From an uncultured Methanobrevibacter sp. (GTDB taxonomy: Archaea; Methanobacteriota; Methanobacteria; Methanobacteriales; Methanobacteriaceae), in contig NZ_CALCYR010000146.1 of assembly GCF_937906425.1 (NCBI RefSeq), positions 1-11,892 of the forward strand: a stretch of 11,892 nt of DNA, written 5' to 3'. The notes beneath the pieces were generated by a model that was given only the letters and a program-made list of their open reading frames with translations, was not told the origin of the DNA and searched no databases. Numbering within the stretch: position 1 is the stretch's first letter; each line of letters opens with the position of its first letter. Of the stretch, positions 1 through 6,854 are shown piece by piece. Position numbers and translations under genes: made by a program.

Positions 1-110
1 CTAACTCAAAAAATAAGAAAAAAATAATAGATAAATCCTAACTCAAAAAATAAGAAAAAAATAATAGATAAATCCTAACTCAAAAAATAAGATAAAAATA
101 AAAAAAATAG
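1..110. repeat. 37-bp tandem repeat, about 2.5-3 copies, cut by the window edge
   Basis: Two identical 37-bp units lie at 1-37 and 38-74, each starting CTAACTCAAAAAATAAGA. A third, diverging copy starts at 75. The array may extend to the left of the window. Read on the minus strand it is T-rich and lies downstream of npdG, so each unit brings oligo-T tracts that could serve as archaeal termination signals. There are no spacers between units, so it is not a CRISPR array. Confidence 0.85.
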
Positions 111-124
111 AAAAAAAACACAAC

Positions 125-177
125 ACAAAAAATAAATATAAAAATAAAAAAAGAGTAGAAGTTTTTTAAAAACCTCT
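125..177 (-). terminator. Probable terminator of npdG
   Basis: On the minus strand, about 55 nt after the npdG stop, a hairpin of nine base pairs (one G-U) is formed by AGAGGTTTT and AAAACTTCT, around positions 157-177. Long T-rich runs follow it (down to about 125). Archaeal termination depends mainly on the U-tracts; the hairpin may be incidental. Confidence 0.5.
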
Positions 178-231
178 AAATATTAATTTTAATCCAGTTT
201 TTACACCGGATATCTAGTAGAAAATCTGGAA

Positions 232-918
232 TTATTCATCAAGCTTAGGAATTCCAGTAATTCTAAGTCCACCATAATGGGATTTGTACTTAATGTTTAA
301 ACCAATTAATAATGGAGTGATCTTTTCAATTATTCTAGCCTTTTCCAAAATACCTGTGTCAATTGTTTTTACTCCAGGAATCTTGTTGATTAATTCAGCT
401 GCAATTTCCTTAGCTTCATTATCGTCACCTGCAATCAAACAGTCACAGTCGATTTCTTCTGGAATGTTTGCAAGGTGAGAGTTGGAAATGTTACAGAATG
501 CACAGATTACCTTTGCACCAGTTCCTTCCAAGATTTTTGCAGTTCTTTCAGCAGCAGATCCTTCCATTAAATCAATGAATCTGAAAGGTTTTCCGCCAAT
601 AGCTGTTTCTAAAGGTACTGTTGCATCTAAAATAATCTTATCATTACAGAATTCTTTAATTCCTTCAAGAGTAGGTTTTTGTGCTGCTAAAGGTACTGTA
701 AGAATTAAAATGTCTCCTTCTTTAGCTGCATCTTCATTAGCCATTCCTTTCATGTTAGATAAATCGTAGTCAGACAAAGCTTCTTTAGCTTCACTTACAA
801 CAGTTAAAGCTTTTTCTTCTTTTCTAGAACCTACGATAACATCTACGCCTTCAATTGCTAATCTTTCAGCAATTCCTAAACCTTGTGGACCAGTTCCACC
901 AATTACGCTAACAATCAT
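232..918 (-). CDS. npdG: F420H2:NADP oxidoreductase (NADPH-dependent F420 reductase)
   Basis: A 228-residue cytosolic enzyme that moves hydride between reduced coenzyme F420 and NADP+. In methanogens it mainly makes NADPH for biosynthesis, or the reverse during alcohol oxidation. The N-terminus has the family Rossmann motif IGGTGPQGLG (residues 6-15). Thr9, Ser31, Arg32 and Lys36 match the residues that recognise the NADP 2'-phosphate in the Archaeoglobus enzyme (from family knowledge). Length fits the family, usually about 210-230 residues. The start at 918 is supported by the SD GAGGGAT at 924-930, 5 nt upstream. It appears to be a monocistronic unit, with about 600 bp of gene-free DNA upstream. 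The C-terminus (HYGGLRITGI) is also typical. No damage is seen. Confidence 0.95.
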   Translation of the reverse strand: MIVSVIGGTGPQGLGIAERLAIEGVDVIVGSRKEEKALTVVSEAKEALSDYDLSNMKGMANEDAAKEGDILILTVPLAAQKPTLEGIKEFCNDKIILDATVPLETAIGGKPFRFIDLMEGSAAERTAKILEGTGAKVICAFCNISNSHLANIPEEIDCDCLIAGDDNEAKEIAAELINKIPGVKTIDTGILEKARIIEKITPLLIGLNIKYKSHYGGLRITGIPKLDE

Positions 919-980
919 TTTTTATCCCTCGATTCATAAATTAAAATTTAATCCTATAATTAGGTATACATAATTATGTT

Positions 981-1000
981 AAACATTATAAATATAGTTT
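981..1000 (-). promoter_or_regulatory. Candidate TATA region of npdG
   Basis: On the minus strand the stretch CTATATTTATAATG lies about 70-80 nt upstream of the npdG start, a plausible archaeal TATA box. The surrounding DNA is so AT-rich that other boxes are possible, so this is only a candidate. Confidence 0.3.
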
Positions 1001-1380
1001 ATGTTTGTTATAAATAACTTAAATTTATCAAAATAACTAAAAAATTGTATAAAATTAAAAGAATAAACTAAGATTGAAAATTAGTGGAAGATTTTGAAAA
1101 TAAGGTTTAAATATTAAAAAAAATTTAAAAAAATAAAGCATATTTAAAAAAATATGAATAATATTCACCACATTATTGAAAATGATGGATAAAATAATAA
1201 AAAATTAAAGTTAATTTGATTAAGTTTCTAAAAAATGAAAATATAATTGAATAAATGAAAAATTCAAGAATGAAAAATTAATAAAATTTAAAAAATTTAG
1301 AAAATTAATAAAATTAAAAAAATAAAAACTTATAAAAATCAATGAAAAGAGTTAAATAAAAAAAATAGACTAAAATAAAT

Positions 1381-1435
1381 AAAAAAATGAATAAAAAAAT
1401 GAATAAAAAAATGAATAAAAAAATGAATAAAAAAA
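1381..1435. repeat. 12-bp tandem repeat, four perfect copies plus a partial
   Basis: The unit AAAAAAATGAAT is repeated exactly at 1381, 1393, 1405 and 1417, followed by a last A7 tract. On the minus strand each unit gives a T7 tract, 80-135 nt downstream of the cca stop. The array therefore presents five evenly spaced oligo-U signals to RNA polymerase leaving cca. Confidence 0.9.
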
Positions 1436-1515
1436 CCCATTTAAAAAAAATAGACTAAAAAAAGAATAAAAAAAACTTATTTTAAATAAATAAAAAAAAT
1501 AAAATTAATCAAAAC

Positions 1516-3051
1516 TTACCTTTTTACATATTGGCCCGGATTTAAGAAGTCGTCCAAAAAGTTTAAAAATTCCATTTGAACTTTATCATCCATAGAAATT
1601 TCACAAAGCAAATCACAAAACTCATCCACTTCAAAGTCATTGATTTCTAACAATTGACATGAGCCACCACAAAGAGTTTCTTTTATATCCTTTCCAACCT
1701 TAATTAAATGTATATTTTCATCCTTAAGTATGTGTTCAATAAACTCTCTAGCTGTTTTAAATGACCTTTCCCTCTTAAGAACAAGAAAGTCATCAAGGAC
1801 ATACATATCTTCTCCCCATTTTTTACCAAAATTACTGGAAGCAATCCTATTCCACATCTTAGGACCTTCATGAATATAATATTTGCTTTGCTTGAAAACA
1901 TTCAACTCAATGAGAAATATTACATTTTCCTTCTCATCAGTCCAGTAGTCATAATTGAATACTGAAAATTCCTCATCCTCAAGCTTTTGCTCCAGTGAAG
2001 CCACTGTTTTCAATAACTGGGGATGCAAGGCATCTGCATTCATTTGAGGAATTGGGAACTTGATTATTAATGACTGGGTTTGCCTATCCCTAAAGTCATT
2101 TAGGATGTCTGCAAGTATTTCATTCTTTGACTTTTCTGAAAACTGAGCCTTTACAAGAGGATTGAAAAATTCCCTTATCCTTGATTCCCTTTCCGCATCA
2201 GAATAGTCACCGTCAACAATTGCCAAAAAGTTTCTTGAAGCAATGATAAAGTCAACCATTCTCTCAAGCCTTAATGCAGCCCCGACATTTCTGTTCATGT
2301 CGGTTGGGTCAATGACAACCAATGGATCCTTTTTAAATATCTTCTTGTCATAGCTTTTATAATCCTCAATGTCTATGATTGTGTGATATTTCCAGTTTGA
2401 AGCCTCTCTCAAGGTCCTCTCAAAGCTTCCATAATGAATAATCAGCAATTCGCACAGGTATCCTGCAAAGCCCCCTGTCTTGAATTCAGAGCCATATGTT
2501 CCAACGCAATCCATAAATTTCTTTAGAAGAAGAACCTCATCCTCCTGATTCAGATATGAATTTTCAGCACTTGAAATTTTTTCTGAATTTTCCTCTGATT
2601 TATGGGAATTCAAATTGGCCTTTACATAATTTGTATGTAAAATGGTTCTATCCACAGCTGATTTAAGCTGACTTCCGTCCTCAATCAGATAACATGGAAC
2701 TATATCAACTTCCATCCCATCAATAATACAGGTTAAATAGGGATGTGAAGCATAATGTTCACTTGCAGAGCCATTCAAGGCATCATTGGTTTTATATGCA
2801 AGATCCAAACCAATTTCCTTTAGCTCATCAATATCCCTTTCTAATGGGAAATGTATAAAAATATCTATGTCTGATTTGCCGCTTAACCAAGTGTTTTTAG
2901 CAACTGAACCTACAGCCATAGCCTTTGCATCAATATTCTCTTTCCTGCACAGATCATTGATAAAATCTATAACCTTATTTGTGGTTTTATTGACTGCAGA
3001 AATCTCTTCTTGGCTTGGTTTTAAATCTTTTAATATAAATTCATAATTCAT
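1516..3051 (-). CDS. cca: CCA-adding enzyme (tRNA nucleotidyltransferase, archaeal class I)
   Basis: A 511-residue class I archaeal CCA-adding enzyme, which builds or repairs the 3' CCA end of tRNAs from CTP and ATP without a nucleic acid template. The nucleotidyltransferase signature GSVAKNTWLSGKSDIDIF is at residues 48-65. The metal-binding carboxylates are Asp61, Asp63 and Asp116 (in DGMEVDIVPCY), corresponding to the Glu/Asp/Asp triad of the Archaeoglobus enzyme. Further archaeal CCA motifs follow: VDRTILHTNYV (about 133-143), TGGFAGYLCELLIIHYGSF (about 192-210) and VIDPTDMNRNVGAAL. A Ser/Glu/Asn-rich stretch at about 150-168 looks like a low-complexity insertion. The SD AAGGGA (3063-3068) is 11 nt from the ATG, rather far. 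A closer ATG at 3061 is out of frame and stops after six codons. It appears monocistronic. Confidence 0.95.
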   Translation of the reverse strand: MNYEFILKDLKPSQEEISAVNKTTNKVIDFINDLCRKENIDAKAMAVGSVAKNTWLSGKSDIDIFIHFPLERDIDELKEIGLDLAYKTNDALNGSASEHYASHPYLTCIIDGMEVDIVPCYLIEDGSQLKSAVDRTILHTNYVKANLNSHKSEENSEKISSAENSYLNQEDEVLLLKKFMDCVGTYGSEFKTGGFAGYLCELLIIHYGSFERTLREASNWKYHTIIDIEDYKSYDKKIFKKDPLVVIDPTDMNRNVGAALRLERMVDFIIASRNFLAIVDGDYSDAERESRIREFFNPLVKAQFSEKSKNEILADILNDFRDRQTQSLIIKFPIPQMNADALHPQLLKTVASLEQKLEDEEFSVFNYDYWTDEKENVIFLIELNVFKQSKYYIHEGPKMWNRIASSNFGKKWGEDMYVLDDFLVLKRERSFKTAREFIEHILKDENIHLIKVGKDIKETLCGGSCQLLEINDFEVDEFCDLLCEISMDDKVQMEFLNFLDDFLNPGQYVKR

Positions 3052-3365
3052 AATTATTCATTTCCCTTATCAATGCTATAATTTTCTTAATTTAATTTAT
3101 TAATTTTATAATTTTTATAATTTTACCAAAAATTAAATTAATTAAAAAATTAAATTTATTTTCTCAAATTCTTTTTAAAGAAAAAATTTAAATCATTTAT
3201 CAATTGAAAAAAAGAAAAGAATATTTTAGTGATTAAATAGTTTAAATAACTAAAATAACTAAAATAAAGAAAATAAAATAAAAAAAGAAAAAATAATAAC
3301 TAAAATAACTAAAATAATGAAAATAAAATAAAAAAAAGAAAAAATAATAACTAAAATAACTCTAA
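3052..3365. other. AT-rich spacer between the GNAT gene and cca
   Basis: About 314 bp without a credible gene on either strand. It holds the cca ribosome-binding site at its left end and a tandem repeat of about 50 bp at its right end. No distinct cca promoter can be picked out with confidence from the A/T background. Confidence 0.6.
3245..3361. repeat. About 50-bp tandem repeat, 2.4 copies
   Basis: Copies begin at about 3245, 3295 and 3346 with AATAACTAAAATAACT. The first two are nearly identical over about 50 bp, differing by one substitution and one extra A. The array begins 5 bp after the stop of the GNAT/zinc-ribbon gene on the minus strand, where it reads as T-rich tracts. A role in termination is plausible. 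Confidence 0.85.
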
Positions 3366-4379
3366 TTAAACATTATTTAAAGCAATTCCACAAAAGTGAC
3401 AATACCTGTCATGATTGTCAATAGGCATTTGACAATATGGACATTTCTCACTGTGTGACTTTATTCTAACCTCATGCTGCCTGTCAAACAAGTAAGCAAG
3501 TCTAATCATAAGAGATTCGTCCAAAATCATTCCAGACTCATATTCCTCCCTAATCTGTTCCTTGATTTGATAGGCCTCCCCAAGACTTACATGAGCGTCA
3601 TCCACCAATGATTCAATATACAATGACAAGTTTTCATCATCCCCGATTATCTCCTCAAGGGAGTATGTAATGATTGGAAGATCCTTTTCAAGCTTTAATA
3701 TAATCTCCCTAAACTCATTTTCATTGTCTAAAAACAATTTTTGAACTTCCATCAAATGACTTTCATCCTTGTCCATCCTCTTATCCAAACAGTCATAATG
3801 AATAATATCATAATTCAATGGACTGCTATATGCAATTGAAGCATTCTCCAAATCAAGAAAGTGGAAACTTGAACAGGTTTCAAGGTCATAATAATGTGTG
3901 GAAAGCTCCTCCTCAGCATCATAGTCAATATTTGACATTACATGCTCTCCGGGAATGACAAATTCTATTGCGCTTGCAACGATATTCTCACTTAGCTTGT
4001 ATGCAAAACCGTATTTTACAAGAAGCTCAACCACAAGACGGGTAGGTTCAACAATGCTTGGCTTATTATGTTCTGACATGGTTTTCTTAAGTTCGGATAA
4101 AAACAATCCATTTCCACGAAATTCAGGAAGAACATAGATATTGTTTAATGCTGCAGTTAGAAATTCCCTTGAAAAGTCATATGAACAGAAACCTACAACC
4201 TGATTTTCAAAGAGCAGCTCCTTGAATAGGCTGCATGTTGGAGCCTTTATGATAAAACCCTCATTTTCAATTGATTCATAGATGTAATCATATTCGCTTT
4301 TCAATAAATCAATCACATCCAATGTCCTTTCTGTAATATAGACCCTTTGTGAATCATCATCTCTTAGAATTAATTTCAT
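3366..4379 (-). CDS. GNAT-like acetyltransferase with C-terminal zinc ribbon
   Basis: A 337-residue cytosolic protein. Residues about 50-140 look like a GNAT acyltransferase core: a strand (VVGFCSYDF), then IYVLPEFRGNGLFLSELKK (81-99), which carries the R-G-N-G acetyl-CoA pyrophosphate loop. A VVELLVKYGFAYKLSE segment matches the end of GNAT domains. Residues about 150-305 are acidic and mostly helical, with no motif I recognise. The C-terminus has a four-cysteine zinc ribbon, Cys313-x2-Cys316 and Cys327-x2-Cys330. The substrate is unknown; the ribbon suggests a protein or nucleic-acid target. The start at 4379 is supported by the SD GGGGAT at 4385-4390. The gene stands alone, with tandem arrays on both sides. 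The GNAT call is by motif only and could be wrong in detail; the zinc ribbon is clear. Confidence 0.7.
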   Translation of the reverse strand: MKLILRDDDSQRVYITERTLDVIDLLKSEYDYIYESIENEGFIIKAPTCSLFKELLFENQVVGFCSYDFSREFLTAALNNIYVLPEFRGNGLFLSELKKTMSEHNKPSIVEPTRLVVELLVKYGFAYKLSENIVASAIEFVIPGEHVMSNIDYDAEEELSTHYYDLETCSSFHFLDLENASIAYSSPLNYDIIHYDCLDKRMDKDESHLMEVQKLFLDNENEFREIILKLEKDLPIITYSLEEIIGDDENLSLYIESLVDDAHVSLGEAYQIKEQIREEYESGMILDESLMIRLAYLFDRQHEVRIKSHSEKCPYCQMPIDNHDRYCHFCGIALNNV

Positions 4380-4417
4380 TGCATATCCCCATATGTATTT
4401 TTTTTAAATTAAATAAA

Positions 4418-4638
4418 GAATTTTAAATTAGATTAAAAACTTACAGTATTTTTTAAATCGAATAATGAATTTTAAATTAGATTAAAACTTACAATATTTT
4501 TTAAATCGAATAATGAATTTTAAATTAGATTAAAAACTTACAGTATTTTTTAAATTGAATAATGAATTTTAAATTAGATTAAAACTTACAGTATTTTTTA
4601 AAATGAATAATGAATTTTAAATTAGATTAAAAACTTAT
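4418..4638. repeat. 48/49-bp tandem repeat, about 4.5 copies
   Basis: Copies begin at 4418, 4467, 4515, 4564 and 4612, each with GAATTTTAAATTAGATTAAA. Unit lengths alternate 49, 48, 49, 48, because an A run before CTTACAGTA alternates between five and four As. This suggests a duplicated two-unit block of about 97 bp. The array lies directly upstream of the GNAT/zinc-ribbon gene, so it may multiply promoter or leader elements of that gene. Confidence 0.92.
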
Positions 4639-4940
4639 AAAATTAACTTTAAAATTAATAAACATTTCAATATTATACTCAGTTAAGTAATTATTTTAAA
4701 TTACTTATATTTAAAATATTCGATTTAAAATTTAGTTTAGCTAAAAATACGAACAGAGTTTAGTTATTCCAAAAAAATAACAGTATATACCAATTTATTT
4801 AGTCATTCCAAAATTTTAATGAAAAATTTAAAATAATACTAATATTGAAAAAGTAAATACTTGAAAATTATATTTAATGAAATTATAAAAAAGAAGTGAA
4901 TTAAAAAAAATAAAAAGAGCTTAAAAATTGAAATAAATTA

Positions 4941-4990
4941 AAAAAATAAGAAATAAATAAAAAAAATAAGAAATAAATAAAAAAAATAGA
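4941..4990. repeat. 20-bp tandem repeat, about 2.5 copies
   Basis: The unit AAAAAATAAGAAATAAATAA occurs at 4941-4960 and 4961-4980, with a partial third copy. On the minus strand it is a series of T tracts 55-105 nt downstream of the metallopeptidase gene stop, in a position suited to termination. Confidence 0.85.
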
Positions 4991-5044
4991 AAAGAAAAAT
5001 TTAAAAAAGACTTCTATCCTAAAGGAAAAATTACAATAGAAAAA

Positions 5045-6523
5045 TCAGTTAAATAATTTATCTATTGCATTAATCAAGATATTAGCTCTTTTATTTGTTT
5101 GAGATATATCCTCACTTGTCAATGTTTCAAAAACAAATGTAGGAGTTCCTGCATTCATAACAGGCAAAGTCAAATAAGGAGGACTTGTCTGAGGTTGAGG
5201 AGAATAATATCTCATCTTTGAATTCTTTTCAATTGAATGAACAATCTTAACAAGCTTATTTGCTAATTTCATTGAAGCCTTATGCTTATTCTTAGGAACA
5301 TGTACAAAATAACTGTATTTATATGCAATACCTGTTGTTGAATGAATGTCAACCATCAAATTATATTTTTGCTTGTTAACATGAGGAACAACATAAGTTT
5401 TTGCAAGCATCTGTCCGCGAGTCCTATCTATTGAATATGAACCTGATTTCTTTGCAACAGTAACCCTATAGACATAATATGCATATTTCATGCTCCTCTT
5501 ATTCTTCATGATGCCATAAACCACATCATGAATCTGATGCTCTATTGGATGAAGACCTACAACATATGCAATTCTAATCTTAGATGAGGAATTTCCAATA
5601 AGGCTTAAGAGTTCAACCTTGCCATAGGCATTGGATCCCAATAACACCTTGCTTAAAACATGAACCTTGCCCTTATTGCTTGAATCCATATAATTCTTTA
5701 CGCCTGAATACTTAACCAAAACAGCATAATCCCTTGACTTCAGATTTATCTTAACTGCAGCGACCCCATTTGCTTTTGTGGTTCTTATATATGTTTTTGA
5801 ATTGATTGTGATTCTCAGCTTTTGATTGGAAATGGCCTTGCCATTCTTTGTCTTTAATAGGACCTTAAGATATTTGCCATCATATATTAAATCATCAACA
5901 ATGGACAAGCAGGTATAAATAGGCTTACAGATAACCCTTAAATTCATTGCCTTAGTTGAGGAAGAGTAAATATCACTTCCCAAATATTCCAACTTGATTT
6001 TATAAGTGGCAGTTTTAAGATTTATCTGCAATTTAGCCATACCATTCGCATCTGTGGTCTTATTGTAAATCCTGGACTTTACATGAAAGAGAACTGACTC
6101 ATTTGAAAGGGCTTTTCCATTAATGTCCTTTAAGTAGACCTTTAAATAATTGGAATAGATAATGTACTTGACATTGGATGTAATTTTTGTCTTAATAAGA
6201 TCAGTTTTATTTTTTACAGAGGAATCCGCAACATCAGATTCATTCTTAGAAGAAGAATCCGAATCAACAGACTCTAAATCGCTTTCATTATCAGAAGAAA
6301 AACCAGAACCAACAGAACCCAAATTACTTTCATTATCAGAAGAATCAGATTCAGAAACTAAAATGCTTGAAGAATCATCTCCAGTATCCATAGATACTTT
6401 CACTTCCTCCGATATTCCATTGGATAACCTATTATCTTCATTTATTTCACTTGCATAAGCTATATTTACACTTAATATAAGTAAAATAGACAATAGGAAT
6501 AGTGTTTTAAATTTTTTATTCAT
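5045..6523 (-). CDS. Secreted protein: sequon-rich stalk, two Ig-like domains, M14/AspA-like metallopeptidase domain
   Basis: A 492-residue exported protein. Residues 1-24 form a signal peptide (MNKKFK, a hydrophobic core, then a likely cut after AYA24). Residues about 50-107 are a Ser/Asp/Asn-rich stalk built on three 15-residue repeats with N-E-S sequons at Asn64, Asn79 and Asn94. Two homologous Ig-like beta domains follow (about 118-197 and 210-290); both contain YLKV, NGKA(L/I)SN and a T-x-ANG-x-A core. Residues about 295-492 look like an M14-type zinc carboxypeptidase or AspA/AstE-like domain: zinc ligands His325 and Glu328 (GLHPIEH), His394 (VDIHSTTG), and probable catalytic Glu466 (FVFETLT). 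Arg367 or Arg369 may bind substrate. No membrane anchor or pseudomurein-binding repeat is seen. The SD AGGTGT (6528-6533) sits 4 nt from the ATG, within a duplicated start region. The substrate is unknown; a cell-wall peptide is one possibility. Confidence 0.85.
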   Translation of the reverse strand: MNKKFKTLFLLSILLILSVNIAYASEINEDNRLSNGISEEVKVSMDTGDDSSSILVSESDSSDNESNLGSVGSGFSSDNESDLESVDSDSSSKNESDVADSSVKNKTDLIKTKITSNVKYIIYSNYLKVYLKDINGKALSNESVLFHVKSRIYNKTTDANGMAKLQINLKTATYKIKLEYLGSDIYSSSTKAMNLRVICKPIYTCLSIVDDLIYDGKYLKVLLKTKNGKAISNQKLRITINSKTYIRTTKANGVAAVKINLKSRDYAVLVKYSGVKNYMDSSNKGKVHVLSKVLLGSNAYGKVELLSLIGNSSSKIRIAYVVGLHPIEHQIHDVVYGIMKNKRSMKYAYYVYRVTVAKKSGSYSIDRTRGQMLAKTYVVPHVNKQKYNLMVDIHSTTGIAYKYSYFVHVPKNKHKASMKLANKLVKIVHSIEKNSKMRYYSPQPQTSPPYLTLPVMNAGTPTFVFETLTSEDISQTNKRANILINAIDKLFN

Positions 6524-6690
6524 ATTTACACCTAAAAATTAAAAAAAAATGAAATACATTTTAATTTTTTTAATCATATTTACACCTAAAATTAAAAAAA
6601 ATGAAACATATTTTAATTTTTTTAATCATATTTACACCTAAAATTAAAAAAAAAATGAAATATATTTTAATTTTTTATTCATATTACACC
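6521..6690 (-). repeat. Tandem copies of the ribosome-binding site and start codon region
   Basis: Four copies of a 52-54-bp unit, with start codons (minus strand) at 6682, 6629, 6577 and the real start at 6523. Each upstream copy keeps an SD (AGGTGTAAATATG, or AGGTGTAATATG in the outermost), an ATG and a short Lys-rich then Phe-rich frame: MNKKLKYISFFF, a 19-residue frame starting MIKKIKICFIFF, and MIKKIKMYFIFF. The first and third stop before the next SD. The middle one stops 4 codons beyond its neighbour's SD, just past the next ATG. They look like clipped versions of the gene's own signal peptide start (MNKKFK). Confidence 0.85.
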
Positions 6691-6854
6691 TAAAATTAAA
6701 ATTAAAATTAAAATTAAAAAAAATAAAAATTTGAATAATTTTTAAATCAAATTATCCGAAAATCAAATTAAAATCAAATCGAATAATTAAAGGAATTATT
6801 CAAAATTAATTAAAAATCTGATTTAAAAATTTAAATCTTAAATTAAATTTGAAA
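6524..6854. other. Spacer between ppsA and the metallopeptidase gene
   Basis: 331 bp. Its left half is the duplicated start region of the metallopeptidase gene, ending in an (AAAATT)n microsatellite at about 6692-6716. The right half (6720-6854) is AT-rich with several AAATCAAATT-like motifs and one perfect hairpin. No promoter stands out, and no further gene is seen. Confidence 0.6.
6781..6801 (-). terminator. Possible hairpin terminator downstream of ppsA
   Basis: A perfect 8-bp inverted repeat, GAATAATT and AATTATTC, with a 5-nt loop, about 53 nt after the ppsA stop. T-rich but interrupted sequence follows on the minus strand. In DNA this AT-rich such stems arise by chance, so the call is tentative. 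Confidence 0.3.

Larger units (their letters stand above)
919..1515. other. Gene-free AT-rich spacer between npdG and cca
   Basis: About 600 bp of almost pure A/T sequence. No reading frame looks like a gene on either strand, and no tRNA or other structured RNA was recognised. The right part holds a 12-bp tandem repeat and a duplicated short motif (AAAATAGACTAAAA near 1362 and 1450). On the minus strand, downstream of cca, it is a series of T tracts and probably serves for termination. Confidence 0.7.
4380..5044. other. Long AT-rich spacer between the metallopeptidase gene and the GNAT gene
   Basis: 665 bp with no credible reading frame. It holds a 48/49-bp array (4418-4638), a 20-bp array (4941-4990) and a hairpin-forming inverted repeat: TAAGTAATT at 4684-4692 and AATTACTTA at 4699-4707. 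A short motif TTAGTYATTCCAAAA occurs near 4760 and 4799. The part around 4740-4840 is slightly less monotonous but I recognise nothing functional in it. Confidence 0.6.

Noticed and set aside
284..769. Plus-strand open frames opposite npdG (284-478 and 482-769)
   Set aside because: They lie wholly antisense to a well-supported gene, have no family features, and are expected shadows of its codon pattern.
4418..4638. CRISPR array
   Set aside because: The units are contiguous with no unique spacers between them; it is a plain tandem repeat. The same applies to the other arrays in the window.
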